DNA from: Variovorax sp. PAMC26660
Lineage (GTDB): Bacteria; Pseudomonadota; Gammaproteobacteria; Burkholderiales; Burkholderiaceae_C
Assembly (NCBI RefSeq): GCF_014302995.1
Contig: NZ_CP060295.1
Span: forward strand, 2,294,001-2,358,000
Length of the DNA: 64,000 nt
Direction: 5' to 3'
Under the pieces are notes generated by a model. It searched no databases and was not told the DNA's origin. It saw only the letters and a program-made list of their open reading frames with translations. Each line of letters begins with the position of its first letter. Position 1 is the stretch's first letter. Of the stretch, positions 25,599 through 33,877 are shown piece by piece. The translations under genes and the position numbers were made by a program.

Positions 25599-25919
25599 AT
25601 GTCCGACGACAACCAGATCTTCATCCCGCCCTCGTTCTTCGTGGTCTACAGCGATGCGCGCCAGCGCCTGCGCGAACCGATCGGCGTGGTGCGCGAGCGC
25701 TACGAGATCTGCGAGGACCTCGCCAACCACCTCGTGGGCCATGCGCAGATCCAGCACCACACCGAGGTGCCGGTCGAAAGCGAAATCCTGCGCCGCATTC
25801 ACGCCGGGCTGGCCACGCCCGAAGCAGGCGTGTCGGCCGCCGAAGCCGGATGGATCGTGCAGCGGCTGGCCGAGCTGCTGGGCTGGGAAGGCCCCGAGCC
25901 GGCCCCCACCGAAGACTGA
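25599..25919 (+). CDS. Conserved hypothetical protein, 106 residues
   Basis: A soluble, acidic protein: MSDDNQIFIPPSFFVVYSD, then REPIGVVRERYEICEDLANHLV, a helical middle and an acidic end (WEGPEPAPTED). From memory, similar about 100-residue proteins in Burkholderiales carry the label 'ATPase with chaperone activity', but I see no Walker motif to justify that. Function unknown. It starts 25 bp after the terminator and precedes an exported unknown on the same strand. Confidence 0.72.
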   Translation: MSDDNQIFIPPSFFVVYSDARQRLREPIGVVRERYEICEDLANHLVGHAQIQHHTEVPVESEILRRIHAGLATPEAGVSAAEAGWIVQRLAELLGWEGPEPAPTED

Positions 25920-25938
25920 CCGAGCCACGGACACGGCC

Positions 25939-26490
25939 ATGCAACGCGTTGCCGCGGCATTGCTTTTGTCCTCGCTCCTTCCGCTTCCCGCGCTGGCCGG
26001 CCACATGCCGATGTCGTGCGCACTGGGCAGCGGGCGCGATGCCGTCGTGACGGTCTCGCGCAACCATCCCATCGCCGACACCGCCGTCTATCACCTGACA
26101 CAGGGCCGCGCGGCACCGCGCCCGCTGTTCGATGGTGAGCCCGACGATTCGCGCGGTGCCGATGTGCGTGTGCAATGCGCAGGCAAGCGCCAGCGCGCGA
26201 TGGTGGTGCAGGGCGAGTTCATGTCGGCCGGCTATCCGAAGGGACTGATCGTCCTTCATGAACCGCGCACGGGCCGCTTCGTGCAACTCGCCTTCGCCGA
26301 GCGCAATGCGCCCGGCTGGCTGTACCTCGGCCCCAAGGACCGCCTGCTGGTGTTCCCGCCCGGCGGACGGATCGAAACGCGCAAGCGCTACCTCGTCTAT
26401 CGCTTCGCGGCCGGGCAGGAAAACACGGAAGAAGTGGTCGACGCGCTGCCCGATGCGCGCGGCTACGAGATGATCCGCCTTCAACGCTGA
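25939..26490 (+). CDS. Exported protein of unknown function
   Basis: A 183-residue protein with a clear signal peptide (MQRVAAALLLSSLLPLPALA, cleavage after about 20) followed by HMPMSCALGSGRDAVVTVS. The mature part is probably beta-rich, contains two cysteines (CALG and VQCAGK) that could form a disulfide, and the stretch KDRLLVFPPGGRIETRKRYLVY. I do not recognise a domain. It lies 19 nt after the 106-residue gene and 16 nt before the MerR gene, so the three may share a transcript. Confidence 0.7.
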   Translation: MQRVAAALLLSSLLPLPALAGHMPMSCALGSGRDAVVTVSRNHPIADTAVYHLTQGRAAPRPLFDGEPDDSRGADVRVQCAGKRQRAMVVQGEFMSAGYPKGLIVLHEPRTGRFVQLAFAERNAPGWLYLGPKDRLLVFPPGGRIETRKRYLVYRFAAGQENTEEVVDALPDARGYEMIRLQR

Positions 26491-26506
26491 TCCCAAGGAG
26501 CCCTTC

Positions 26507-27541
26507 GTGCTGCTCAAAGTCGGAGAACTCGCCAGATACACCGGCCTCACGGTGCGCGCGCTGCATCACTACGACGCCATCGGACTGCTCGCGCCCTCGG
26601 CACGTTCGGAGGCCGGCTACCGGCTCTACAACGCCGCCGACATCGGCCGCCTGCACGCCATCCAGGCGCTGCGGCTGCTGGGCCTGCCGCTGGCGGAAAT
26701 CGGCGGGCTGCTCGGCGCTGAAAGCGGATCGCTGCCCGCGATCATCCAGCGCCAGATCGCATCGCTCGACCAGCAGATCGCCCAGGCCTCGGCGCTGCGC
26801 GAACGGCTCGCCTTGCTCGAAGAGCGGCTCGCCGAAGGTGCCCAGCCCGACATGAAGGACTGGCTCGCCACGCTGGAGCAGATGACCGCCTACGGCCGCT
26901 ACTTCAGCCCCGCAGAGATCAAGTCGCTGATGGCCAACTGGAGCGCCGTGGCCAGCCAGTGGCCGCCGCTCATCGCCGACGTGGCCGCGCTGATGGCGCG
27001 TGGCGTGCCCTCCGATGCGCCCGAGGTGCAGCCGCTCGCCTACCGCTGGATGAACCTCATGGGCCAGTGGATGGACGGCAACTACGACCTCGTCACGCGC
27101 TGGGGCGAGATGTACCGGCGCGAGCCGGTGGCGCGGCGCGACGATGGGCCGCCGGCCGAACTGATCGACTACATCGGCGCGGCCATCGGCCTGCGCATGG
27201 CCGCGCTGCTGCGCCACCTGGACACCGAAGACTTCGCGCGCCTGGGCAAGCCGCCCGAAGACGAATGGCGCCGCCTCGGCGAAGAACTCGCTGCGCTTCA
27301 GGCCCGCAACGTGCCGCCCGGGGACGATGCAGTGCAAGCCATCGCGCTCGCCTGGGTGCGGCTCTTCGATGCCTTCACCGACCACGACCCGGCGCTGGCC
27401 GCGCGGCTGATGAAGGCCATGGCCACCGAGCCCGTGTTGCAGGCGGCCGCCGTGGTCGGCCCCGCGGTGCGCGACTACCTGCTGCAGGCCATCGCCATAC
27501 GCCAACAAAAAAGTCCGGCGGCCGGCCCCGCCACCCCTTGA
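26507..27541 (+). CDS. MerR-family regulator with TipAS-like effector region
   Basis: A regulator of 344 residues: a MerR helix-turn-helix at about 2-70 (KVGELARYTGLTVRALHHYDAIGLL in two segments, YRLYNAADIGRLHAIQALR), a coiled-coil dimerisation helix (about 80-120) and a long helical C-terminal region with WMDGNYDLVTRW that resembles TipAS/antibiotic-binding domains. MerR proteins twist promoters with long spacers; the ligand of this one is unknown. The GTG start is supported by AAGGAG 6 nt upstream (26495-26500). Confidence 0.88.
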   Translation: MLLKVGELARYTGLTVRALHHYDAIGLLAPSARSEAGYRLYNAADIGRLHAIQALRLLGLPLAEIGGLLGAESGSLPAIIQRQIASLDQQIAQASALRERLALLEERLAEGAQPDMKDWLATLEQMTAYGRYFSPAEIKSLMANWSAVASQWPPLIADVAALMARGVPSDAPEVQPLAYRWMNLMGQWMDGNYDLVTRWGEMYRREPVARRDDGPPAELIDYIGAAIGLRMAALLRHLDTEDFARLGKPPEDEWRRLGEELAALQARNVPPGDDAVQAIALAWVRLFDAFTDHDPALAARLMKAMATEPVLQAAAVVGPAVRDYLLQAIAIRQQKSPAAGPATP

Positions 27542-27576
27542 CCCTGACGTTGCGTGAGGCCCAACAGTCGGCCTCC

Positions 27577-28800
27577 ATGAACAACGCAAACACACCCCAA
27601 CGGCTCCACGCGCTCGACAACCTGCGCGCCCTGATGATGTGGCTCGGCATCGTGCTGCACGTGGCCATCAACCACCTCACCCTCGCCGACTCGCCGCTGC
27701 CCTGGCGCGACCCGAAAACATCGCCGGTGGCCGATCTGCTGCTGATCTTCATCCACAGCTTTCGCATGCCGGTGTTCTTCGTGCTGGCCGGCTTCTTCGT
27801 TGCGCTGCTGGTCGAGCGGCGCGGCGCGAACGGCATGCTGAAGAACCGTGGCCTGCGGCTGGCGTTGCCCTTCGCGCTGTTCTGGCCGCCGCTGTTCGCG
27901 CTGACCACCGTGCTCGCGATGGTCTACATCCACCTGACGGCGCGCGGCGTGCCGGGCATCGACACCGCACTGACGCCCGCGCGCCAGCCGGGCGGCTCGC
28001 CCTTCAACACAATGCACCTGTGGTTCCTGTACCAACTGTTCTGGCTCAGCGTGGCGGCCAGGGCCGGCGTGCGGCTGCAGCGCTTCGTGCCGGCGCCATT
28101 GCGCGAGACCATCGCGCGCGGCTTCACCGGGCTGGCTTCGCGCCGCTGGGGTTTCGCGGTGCTCGCGCTGCCACTGGCTTTCGTCGGCTCGTTCTATCCG
28201 TCGGGCATCGTGGCGACCAGCAGCTCGTTCCTGCCGCCGCTTGCCGAGTGGGTGCAGAGCGGATTGTTCTTCGTGTTCGGCTGGTATCTGTACGCGCAAC
28301 AAGATCGCCTGCTGGCGCTGTTCGCGGCGCGCTGCAAGGGCCATGCGCTGGCCGGGCTGGCGTTCTTCGCGGCGACCGTGGTGTTGCTCGGTGCGTCGAA
28401 GACCAGCGGCCCGCACCAACTGCCGCACCCCGCGTTCTGGATCGCCTTGGCCTACAACGCCTGCGCGTGGCTCTGGAGCCTGGCACTGATCGGCGGCTTC
28501 GTGCGCTACCTGCCGCGCCAGAACGCGGTGCTGGCGTACCTCTCGCAAAGCTCGTACTGGGTGTACCTGGTGCACATGCTGGGCACCGTCGGCTTCGGCA
28601 TCCTGCTGTTCAACGCGCCCATCGGCGCACTGACGAAGATGGGCCTGAACATCGCGGCCACCTCGCTGGTGGCGCTGGCCAGCTACCAGTTGCTGGTGCG
28701 GCACACGCCCATCGGGCGGCTGCTGAACGGTCAGCGCAAAGAAGAAGAAAAGCGCTCGACCAGAAAATCGACGAAGGCGCGCGTCTTGGCCGCCAAGTGA
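27577..28800 (+). CDS. Acyltransferase family 3 membrane protein (OpgC-like)
   Basis: An integral membrane O-acyltransferase of 407 residues with about 10 hydrophobic segments. The N-terminus RLHALDNLRALMMWLGIVLH carries the family's early Arg and His, and FVLAGFFVALLVERRG follows. Such proteins add acyl groups to periplasmic glucans (OpgC/MdoC) or other surface sugars. It starts 35 nt after the MerR gene, which may regulate it. The last 70 bp run antisense over the 3' end of the LysR gene; the resulting C-terminal tail is Lys/Arg/Ser-rich. Confidence 0.85.
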   Translation: MNNANTPQRLHALDNLRALMMWLGIVLHVAINHLTLADSPLPWRDPKTSPVADLLLIFIHSFRMPVFFVLAGFFVALLVERRGANGMLKNRGLRLALPFALFWPPLFALTTVLAMVYIHLTARGVPGIDTALTPARQPGGSPFNTMHLWFLYQLFWLSVAARAGVRLQRFVPAPLRETIARGFTGLASRRWGFAVLALPLAFVGSFYPSGIVATSSSFLPPLAEWVQSGLFFVFGWYLYAQQDRLLALFAARCKGHALAGLAFFAATVVLLGASKTSGPHQLPHPAFWIALAYNACAWLWSLALIGGFVRYLPRQNAVLAYLSQSSYWVYLVHMLGTVGFGILLFNAPIGALTKMGLNIAATSLVALASYQLLVRHTPIGRLLNGQRKEEEKRSTRKSTKARVLAAK

Positions 28801-29624
28801 CGCGAGGGGTAAACCGCGTAGACCGGCGTCTTGTCGGCCTCCCAGTCGCCGAGCACCGCTTCGAGCCTCCCCTCGGCCAGCTCCTGCGCGACATAGATGC
28901 GCGGCACCAGGCTGAGCCCGAAGCCGGCCAGCAGCGCGTCGCGCACGGCGATGCTGGAGCTGACCTTGTAGCGCCCGTCGATGGCCACGGCCACGCTGCG
29001 GCCGGCACGGCTGAAGGTCCATTTGTTCGCGTGGCCCGACAGCGTGAACTGCACGCAGTTGTGGGCCTTCAGGTCTTCGGGCTGCACGGGTCGGCCGGCG
29101 GCAGCGAAGTACGCGGGCGCGCCGCACAGCACATGCGCCATGGTCATCAGCTCGCGCGCGACGAGGCTGGAGTCTTCGAGCCGGTCGCTGCCGCGAATCG
29201 CCAGGTCGTAGCCCTCGCCGATCAGGTCGGTGCGGCTGTCTTGCAGGTTCAGCTCCAGCCGCAGGTTCGGGTAGCGGTCCATGAAGGCCGGGATGTGCGG
29301 CGAGATGCAGGTCAGCGCAAAGGTCAGCGGCGCGCTCACGCGCAGCACGCCGCCGGGGCTGCTGCCCATGGGGGCTAGTGCGGCATCGGCTTCGGTGAGG
29401 TCGTCGAGGATGCGCGACAGCCGCTCGTGGTACGCGGCGCCCGCTTCGGTCAGGCTCATGCTGCGCGTGGTGCGGTTGATGAGCCGCACTTTCAGGTGCG
29501 CTTCCAGCTCCGCGATGTTCTTGCTGACGGCTGCCGCCGACAGCCCCATCTGCCGCGCAGCGCCGGCAAAGCTGCCGGTGCTCGCGGTGGTGCGGAAGAC
29601 CTTGAGGGCGGTGAGATGGTCCAC
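28731..29624 (-). CDS. LysR-family transcriptional regulator
   Basis: A 297-residue regulator: MDHLTALKVFRTTASTGSF followed by AAGAARQMGLSAAAVSKNIAELE-type helix-turn-helix (about 18-60) and the CrgA-like effector domain (GVLRVSAPLTFA). It is divergent from an EamA transporter gene; 112 bp with palindromes lie between the starts, so it likely regulates that exporter. The 3' end overlaps the convergent acyltransferase gene by 70 bp. Confidence 0.9.
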   Translation of the reverse strand: MDHLTALKVFRTTASTGSFAGAARQMGLSAAAVSKNIAELEAHLKVRLINRTTRSMSLTEAGAAYHERLSRILDDLTEADAALAPMGSSPGGVLRVSAPLTFALTCISPHIPAFMDRYPNLRLELNLQDSRTDLIGEGYDLAIRGSDRLEDSSLVARELMTMAHVLCGAPAYFAAAGRPVQPEDLKAHNCVQFTLSGHANKWTFSRAGRSVAVAIDGRYKVSSSIAVRDALLAGFGLSLVPRIYVAQELAEGRLEAVLGDWEADKTPVYAVYPSRHLAAKTRAFVDFLVERFSSSLR

Positions 29625-29646
29625 GCTTGATTCACGACTGAGGGTA

Positions 29647-29693
29647 AATGATCAATTCATTATTCAGTCATTCACAACCAAGGGTCAATTGAC
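29647..29693. promoter_or_regulatory. Palindromes between LysR and EamA genes
   Basis: AATGA-TCAAT-TCATT (29647-29661) is a perfect inverted repeat of LysR-site size, and GTCAATTGAC (29684-29693) is a perfect 10-bp palindrome. Both lie in AT-rich sequence between the divergent starts and are probable regulator binding sites. Confidence 0.5.
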
Positions 29694-29736
29694 TAGATTT
29701 GACGGCACACACCGCCATTCAAAGAGAGAGCCAGCC

Positions 29737-30624
29737 ATGACCCGCCGCGCCACCGACGTCCTCCTTACCGCGGCCGCGCCGGCCATCTGGGGCAGCACCT
29801 ACATCGTCACCACCGAGCTGCTGCCGGCGAACTACCCGCTGACGGTGGCACTGCTGCGCGCGCTGCCGGCGGGGCTGCTGCTCCTGCTGATCGTGCGCAA
29901 GCTGCCCGAGCGGGCATGGTGGGGGCGCATCTTCATCCTGGGCGCGCTGAACTTCTCGATCCTGTGGGCGATGCTGTTCCTCGCGGCCTACCGGCTGCCG
30001 GGCGGTGTGGCGGCGACGATCACCTCGGTGCAGCCACTGCTCGTGGTGTTCCTGGCGAGTGTCTTCCTGGGCTCGCCGGTGCGTGCGCTGTCGGTGGCTG
30101 CGGCGGTGGTCGGCATTGGTGGCGTCGCGCTGCTGGTGCTGACGCCGAATGCCGCGCTCGACGCTGTCGGCATCGCCGCCGCGATTGCAGCCGCCGTGTC
30201 GATGACCTTCGGCACGGTGCTCAGCCGGCGCTGGCAGCCGCCAGTGTCGGCGCTGGTCTTCACCGCATGGCAACTGACCGCTGGCGGCCTGTTGCTGCTG
30301 CCGGTGGCATTGCTGCTGGAGCCGCCGCTGCCCGCACTCACCCTCAACAACTGGATCGGCTTTGCCTGGCTCGGGCTGGTCGGCGCTGCGCTGACCTACA
30401 TCGTCTGGTTCCGTGGCGTGGCACGGCTGGAGCCCTCGGCCATCGCGCCGCTGGCCTTCCTGAGCCCGGTGACGGCGGTGATTCTTGGCTGGGCGCTGCT
30501 GGGGCAGAGCCTGTCGGTGCTGCAGGTCGTGGGCATCTTCATCGTGATCGCGAGCATCTGGCTCAGCCAGCAGGCGCAGCGTGGCGCCCAGCCGCTGGTG
30601 CGCGCAGCGCCTGCAACGCGCTGA
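29737..30624 (+). CDS. EamA/DMT-family transporter
   Basis: A 10-helix drug/metabolite transporter of 295 residues made of two EamA repeats: the first from AAPAIWGSTYIVTTELLP to LVLTPNA, the second from AAAIAAAVSMTFGTVLSRRW to FIVIASIWLSQQ. Relatives such as YedA/RhtA-like proteins export amino acids or other metabolites. AGAGAGA upstream serves as ribosome binding site. It is the likely target of the divergent LysR regulator and ends 5 nt from the convergent desaturase. Confidence 0.9.
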   Translation: MTRRATDVLLTAAAPAIWGSTYIVTTELLPANYPLTVALLRALPAGLLLLLIVRKLPERAWWGRIFILGALNFSILWAMLFLAAYRLPGGVAATITSVQPLLVVFLASVFLGSPVRALSVAAAVVGIGGVALLVLTPNAALDAVGIAAAIAAAVSMTFGTVLSRRWQPPVSALVFTAWQLTAGGLLLLPVALLLEPPLPALTLNNWIGFAWLGLVGAALTYIVWFRGVARLEPSAIAPLAFLSPVTAVILGWALLGQSLSVLQVVGIFIVIASIWLSQQAQRGAQPLVRAAPATR

Positions 30625-30629
30625 CTAAG

Positions 30630-31562
30630 CTAAGCGGGCTGCGGCGAAGTGGCGCGCTTGAGCAGGCTCAGGTAGCCGGGCTGCACTTCCATGCGCGCCG
30701 TCGCGCCCTGGCGCTGCAGCAGGCGGTGCGCCTTCGGCAAGGCCCAGCAGGGCAGGTTGGTGAACATGTGGTGCTCGCAGTGGTAGTTGACCCAGTAGGG
30801 CGCCACGAAGATGCGTTCGAGCCAGCCGGCGTGCGTGGTGCGCGCCTGGCGCAACGGATCGGCCTCGTTCTGTGCCACCAGCGCATGCTCGGCGATGTTG
30901 CGCACGCGGCTCACGAGCGGCAGCCATGTCGCCATCGGCAGCAGCCACATCAGCAGCCAGGCCCACCCGTAGCCGGCCAGCGCGAACGCCAGAAAGCCGA
31001 GGCCATTGGCGATGAGAAAGCGCCGGTCTTTCGCGATTTCCCTGCCGAACGCTTTCAGCGCGGACTCGCCCTGCGCACGCTTGCGAATGCCCTCGGCGAT
31101 GTGGCCGAAGCGCTGCTTGTAGAAAGTCTGGCCGCTCAGGTCGCGCACGACCTTGCGCCACATCGATTCACGCGCGATCGGGAAGGGCGCCGACAGCACG
31201 AGGTCCGGGTCTTCGGTCTGCTGCACGAAGCGGTGGTGCTGCAGGTGGTACGGCCGGTAGTCGCGCAGCGTCGACGAGCACAGCCAGTACCCGACCCAGT
31301 CGTTGACCTTGCGGTTGCGGTGCAGGCCCGCGTGCGCGGCGTCGTGCATGAGGATGAACAGCCCCAGTTGCCGCGTGCCGACGATCGGCACCATCAGCGC
31401 AATGGTCCACGGCCACACGATGCCCATGAGCATCGCCGCGCCGATCACGGCCCAGCAATGCACCACCAGCCACAGCCCTTTCCATGACGAGCGCGTGGTG
31501 AGCGCCTGCCACTCTTCGGTGGAGAAGAAATCTTCCGGTTGAGCACGGGGTGCAGCGGCCAT
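30630..31562 (-). CDS. Membrane fatty acid desaturase
   Basis: A di-iron membrane enzyme of 310 residues that introduces a double bond into an acyl chain. All three histidine boxes are visible: HDAAHAGLH (73-81), HLQHH (106-110) and HCEHH (261-265), between hydrophobic stretches at about 30-70 and 190-235. The layout resembles hydroxylase/desaturase proteins of the FA_desaturase family; beta-carotene hydroxylase-like activity cannot be excluded. I chose ATG 31562 (MAAAPRAQPEDFFS); starts further upstream add an Arg/Ser-rich leader without similarity. It may adapt membrane fluidity. Confidence 0.85.
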   Translation of the reverse strand: MAAAPRAQPEDFFSTEEWQALTTRSSWKGLWLVVHCWAVIGAAMLMGIVWPWTIALMVPIVGTRQLGLFILMHDAAHAGLHRNRKVNDWVGYWLCSSTLRDYRPYHLQHHRFVQQTEDPDLVLSAPFPIARESMWRKVVRDLSGQTFYKQRFGHIAEGIRKRAQGESALKAFGREIAKDRRFLIANGLGFLAFALAGYGWAWLLMWLLPMATWLPLVSRVRNIAEHALVAQNEADPLRQARTTHAGWLERIFVAPYWVNYHCEHHMFTNLPCWALPKAHRLLQRQGATARMEVQPGYLSLLKRATSPQPA

Positions 31563-31635
31563 GCGGGCCAGTATGCGCCGCATGGGTGCGAGGGAACACG
31601 CGGAATTCCCCGAAGTCGGGGCGAGGCCCTTGGAC

Positions 31636-32346
31636 CTACTTGTCGATGATCTTGCGGGCGAAGACTTCGAGGTAGTCCATGAGCCGGTTGGCACCCGCGA
31701 TGGCCGCCGCCTCGTCGCCCGTCGCGATGCCCTGCGCCAGTTCGAGGTGCGCGTTGGCGCCCTCCACGATCTCGCCCTCGTGCTGGTAGGCGTACCAGAA
31801 GCGGCGGCACTGCACGATGAGCGGCACCACCGCCTTCACCGCCGAGTCGTTGTGGCTGGCCTGGTGGTTGACGAGGTCGAGCGCGCGGTCGGCCTTCATG
31901 TAGTCGTTGAGGTCGCCACGGCCCGCCGCTTCGACCATGGCCTCGGCGCAGCGCACGATGGCCGTGCGCTGCAGTGCAGTGGCGCGGCGCGCCGAACAGG
32001 CGGCAATCAGCAGTTCGAGCACGCGCCGGGTCTGGATCACGTCGAGGTGGTCGGCCAGGTCGATGGTCGACACCAGCAACCCACGGCGCGGCTGCTGCAC
32101 GATGAGGCCGATCGACACCATGCGCATCAACGCCTCGCGCACCGGCGTGCGGCCCAGGCCCGTGCGCTCGGCGAGGTCGGCCTCGGCGATCTGGCTGCCG
32201 GGTTCGAGCTGCATGGTCGACAGCAGCGTCTCGATGGCGTCGTACGCAAGGTCGGCGGCGCGGCGCTTGGGCGGTGGGCGGGTGTCGGTCTTCTTCGGGG
32301 GGGCCATGGGTTTCTTCTGCGGCGGATGCCGCTGCTGCGGCGTCAT
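31636..32346 (-). CDS. GntR-family regulator with FCD domain (hydroxyproline operon)
   Basis: A 236-residue regulator: a winged helix at about 30-95 (AYDAIETLLSTMQLEPGSQI, LAERTGLGRTPVREALMRM) and a helical FCD ligand domain (about 100-230) with the metal-binding histidine region LVNHQASHNDS. Its ATG overlaps the stop of the dehydrogenase gene (ATGA), so it is the last gene of the operon and is probably autoregulated through the palindromes at 38081-38108. The effector is likely a hydroxyproline-pathway intermediate (inference). Confidence 0.9.
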   Translation of the reverse strand: MTPQQRHPPQKKPMAPPKKTDTRPPPKRRAADLAYDAIETLLSTMQLEPGSQIAEADLAERTGLGRTPVREALMRMVSIGLIVQQPRRGLLVSTIDLADHLDVIQTRRVLELLIAACSARRATALQRTAIVRCAEAMVEAAGRGDLNDYMKADRALDLVNHQASHNDSAVKAVVPLIVQCRRFWYAYQHEGEIVEGANAHLELAQGIATGDEAAAIAGANRLMDYLEVFARKIIDK

Positions 32347-33632
32347 TGTCGGGCCTCCTCATTGCCTGCCAGGCCGGCCAGCGTGGCGATGCGGACCGGC
32401 GACAGCGGCGGCCGCGGCGCGGGCGGCGTCCATCCGAAGAGGAACTGCGCGGCGTCGCCACACACACGGCCCTGGCAGGCGCCCATGCCGCAGCGGCGGT
32501 GCAGCTTGGCATCGGTCCAGCCGCTGCAATTCGAGAGTGCCGACAGCGGCACGTCTTCGCAGCGGCACACGAGCGTGTCGGGCTGCGGCATCTGCCGGAT
32601 GTCGGGGGCCAGCGCGAAGCTGCGATGCAGCCGCGCGGCGAAGGCGTTCCATCGGGCGCGTTCGGCCTCGTGCGCTTTGGCGGCGCGCTCGTTGCCCACG
32701 GCGGCGTAGCCGGCGATGGTGCCCTGCGCCAGCGCGCGTTCGCTGCCTCCGAAGCCGGTGCATTCACCGGCTGCGTAGATGTCAGGGACGCTGGTGGCTT
32801 GCCGCGTATCGACCGTGATGGCCTGAACGCCGAAGCCCGCAGGCGTGAGCGCGCAGCCGAGCATCTGGCCCAACTGCGTGTTGGGTGTGAGGCCGAAGCC
32901 GCAGGCCACGCGAGCGCAGGCCATTTCAATCTCGCGGTCGCCCTGCCGAAGGCGCACCGATTCGACTTGCGTTGCGCCTTGTACCGAGACGATGCGCGAT
33001 GAGGTGCGGTACTGCGGATCGGCCAGCGTCACCGCCTGCACGGCCTTGCCCGGCCAGCGCAGCAGGCTCGCGCCAAAACCCACGACCGATGCGAACGACG
33101 CCTGCTCGGCAATGCACAGCACCTTCGCCCCCGCCGCGCGCGCCGTGGCTGCGGCGGCCAGCAGCAAGGGTCCGCTGCCCGCGATGACGATGCGTTCGCC
33201 CTCGACCGGCATACCCGCCTTGATGAGCGCCTGCAGGCCGCCCGCGCCCGTCACGCCGGGCAGCGTCCAACCGGGAAAGGGCAGCAGCAACTCGCGCGCG
33301 CCGGTGCACAGGATGAGCTTCTTCCAATGCATGCGCGTGGCGCGCTCGGCATCTTCGAGCAGCAGTTCGTGGTGCGCCGACACGGCGACGATGCGGGTGC
33401 CACTGCACACACGAATGTTGGCGTGCCGTGCAAGCGCCTCGCGCAATTTGCGCGCCGCCGTGGGCAGCGTCGCACCGGGGCCGTCGCGCCAGATCTGGCC
33501 GCCAGGTGCGGGGTTGTCATCGATGACGACGATCGATGCGCCACTGGGCGCTGCCGCGACCGCTGCAGCCATGCCGGCCGGGCCCGCGCCGACGATCAGC
33601 AGGTCGCAGTGTTCCAGTGCCGCGACGCTCAT
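32343..33632 (-). CDS. D-hydroxyproline dehydrogenase, FAD/NAD(P)-type subunit
   Basis: A 429-residue flavoprotein related to HcnB/opine oxidase subunit A. It has an N-terminal FAD site IVGAGPAGMAAA (GAGPAG 15-20), a second Rossmann motif IVIAGSGPLLLA, and a C-terminal cysteine cluster (CRCEDV ... CGMGACQGRVC) that fits a [2Fe-2S] BFD-like domain. With the 82-residue ferredoxin-like subunit and the 367-residue flavoprotein it makes the heteromeric D-hydroxyproline dehydrogenase known from pseudomonads, oxidising cis-4-hydroxy-D-proline to a pyrroline. Start ATG 33632 overlaps the previous stop (ATGA). Confidence 0.88.
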   Translation of the reverse strand: MSVAALEHCDLLIVGAGPAGMAAAVAAAPSGASIVVIDDNPAPGGQIWRDGPGATLPTAARKLREALARHANIRVCSGTRIVAVSAHHELLLEDAERATRMHWKKLILCTGARELLLPFPGWTLPGVTGAGGLQALIKAGMPVEGERIVIAGSGPLLLAAAATARAAGAKVLCIAEQASFASVVGFGASLLRWPGKAVQAVTLADPQYRTSSRIVSVQGATQVESVRLRQGDREIEMACARVACGFGLTPNTQLGQMLGCALTPAGFGVQAITVDTRQATSVPDIYAAGECTGFGGSERALAQGTIAGYAAVGNERAAKAHEAERARWNAFAARLHRSFALAPDIRQMPQPDTLVCRCEDVPLSALSNCSGWTDAKLHRRCGMGACQGRVCGDAAQFLFGWTPPAPRPPLSPVRIATLAGLAGNEEARQ

Positions 33633-33877
33633 TCCGCCGTCTCCACGCGCATGCCTTCGCCGCAGACGGTCTGGCAGGCGAGCCTGCGCCGGCCGTCGAC
33701 CAGCACGCGGCATTCCTGGCACACGCCCATGCCGCAGAAGGGCGCGCGCGGCTGGCCGCTGACGGAGGTGCGCGCCACGCCCATGCCGCCTGCAATGCGC
33801 AGTGCAGCCGCGACCGAACTTCCGGTCTTCACGCGAACGAGGTTGCCATCGATGTGCAGCAAGGTGTGATCGCTCAT
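33629..33877 (-). CDS. D-hydroxyproline dehydrogenase, [2Fe-2S] subunit
   Basis: A small ferredoxin-like subunit of 82 residues with the cluster ligands Cys48, Cys53, Cys56 and Cys68 in FCGMGVCQECRV and ACQTVC. It should pass electrons between the two flavin subunits encoded on either side. Both ends overlap neighbouring genes by ATGA, so the three subunits are translationally coupled, which agrees with a stoichiometric complex. Confidence 0.9.
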   Translation of the reverse strand: MSDHTLLHIDGNLVRVKTGSSVAAALRIAGGMGVARTSVSGQPRAPFCGMGVCQECRVLVDGRRRLACQTVCGEGMRVETAE

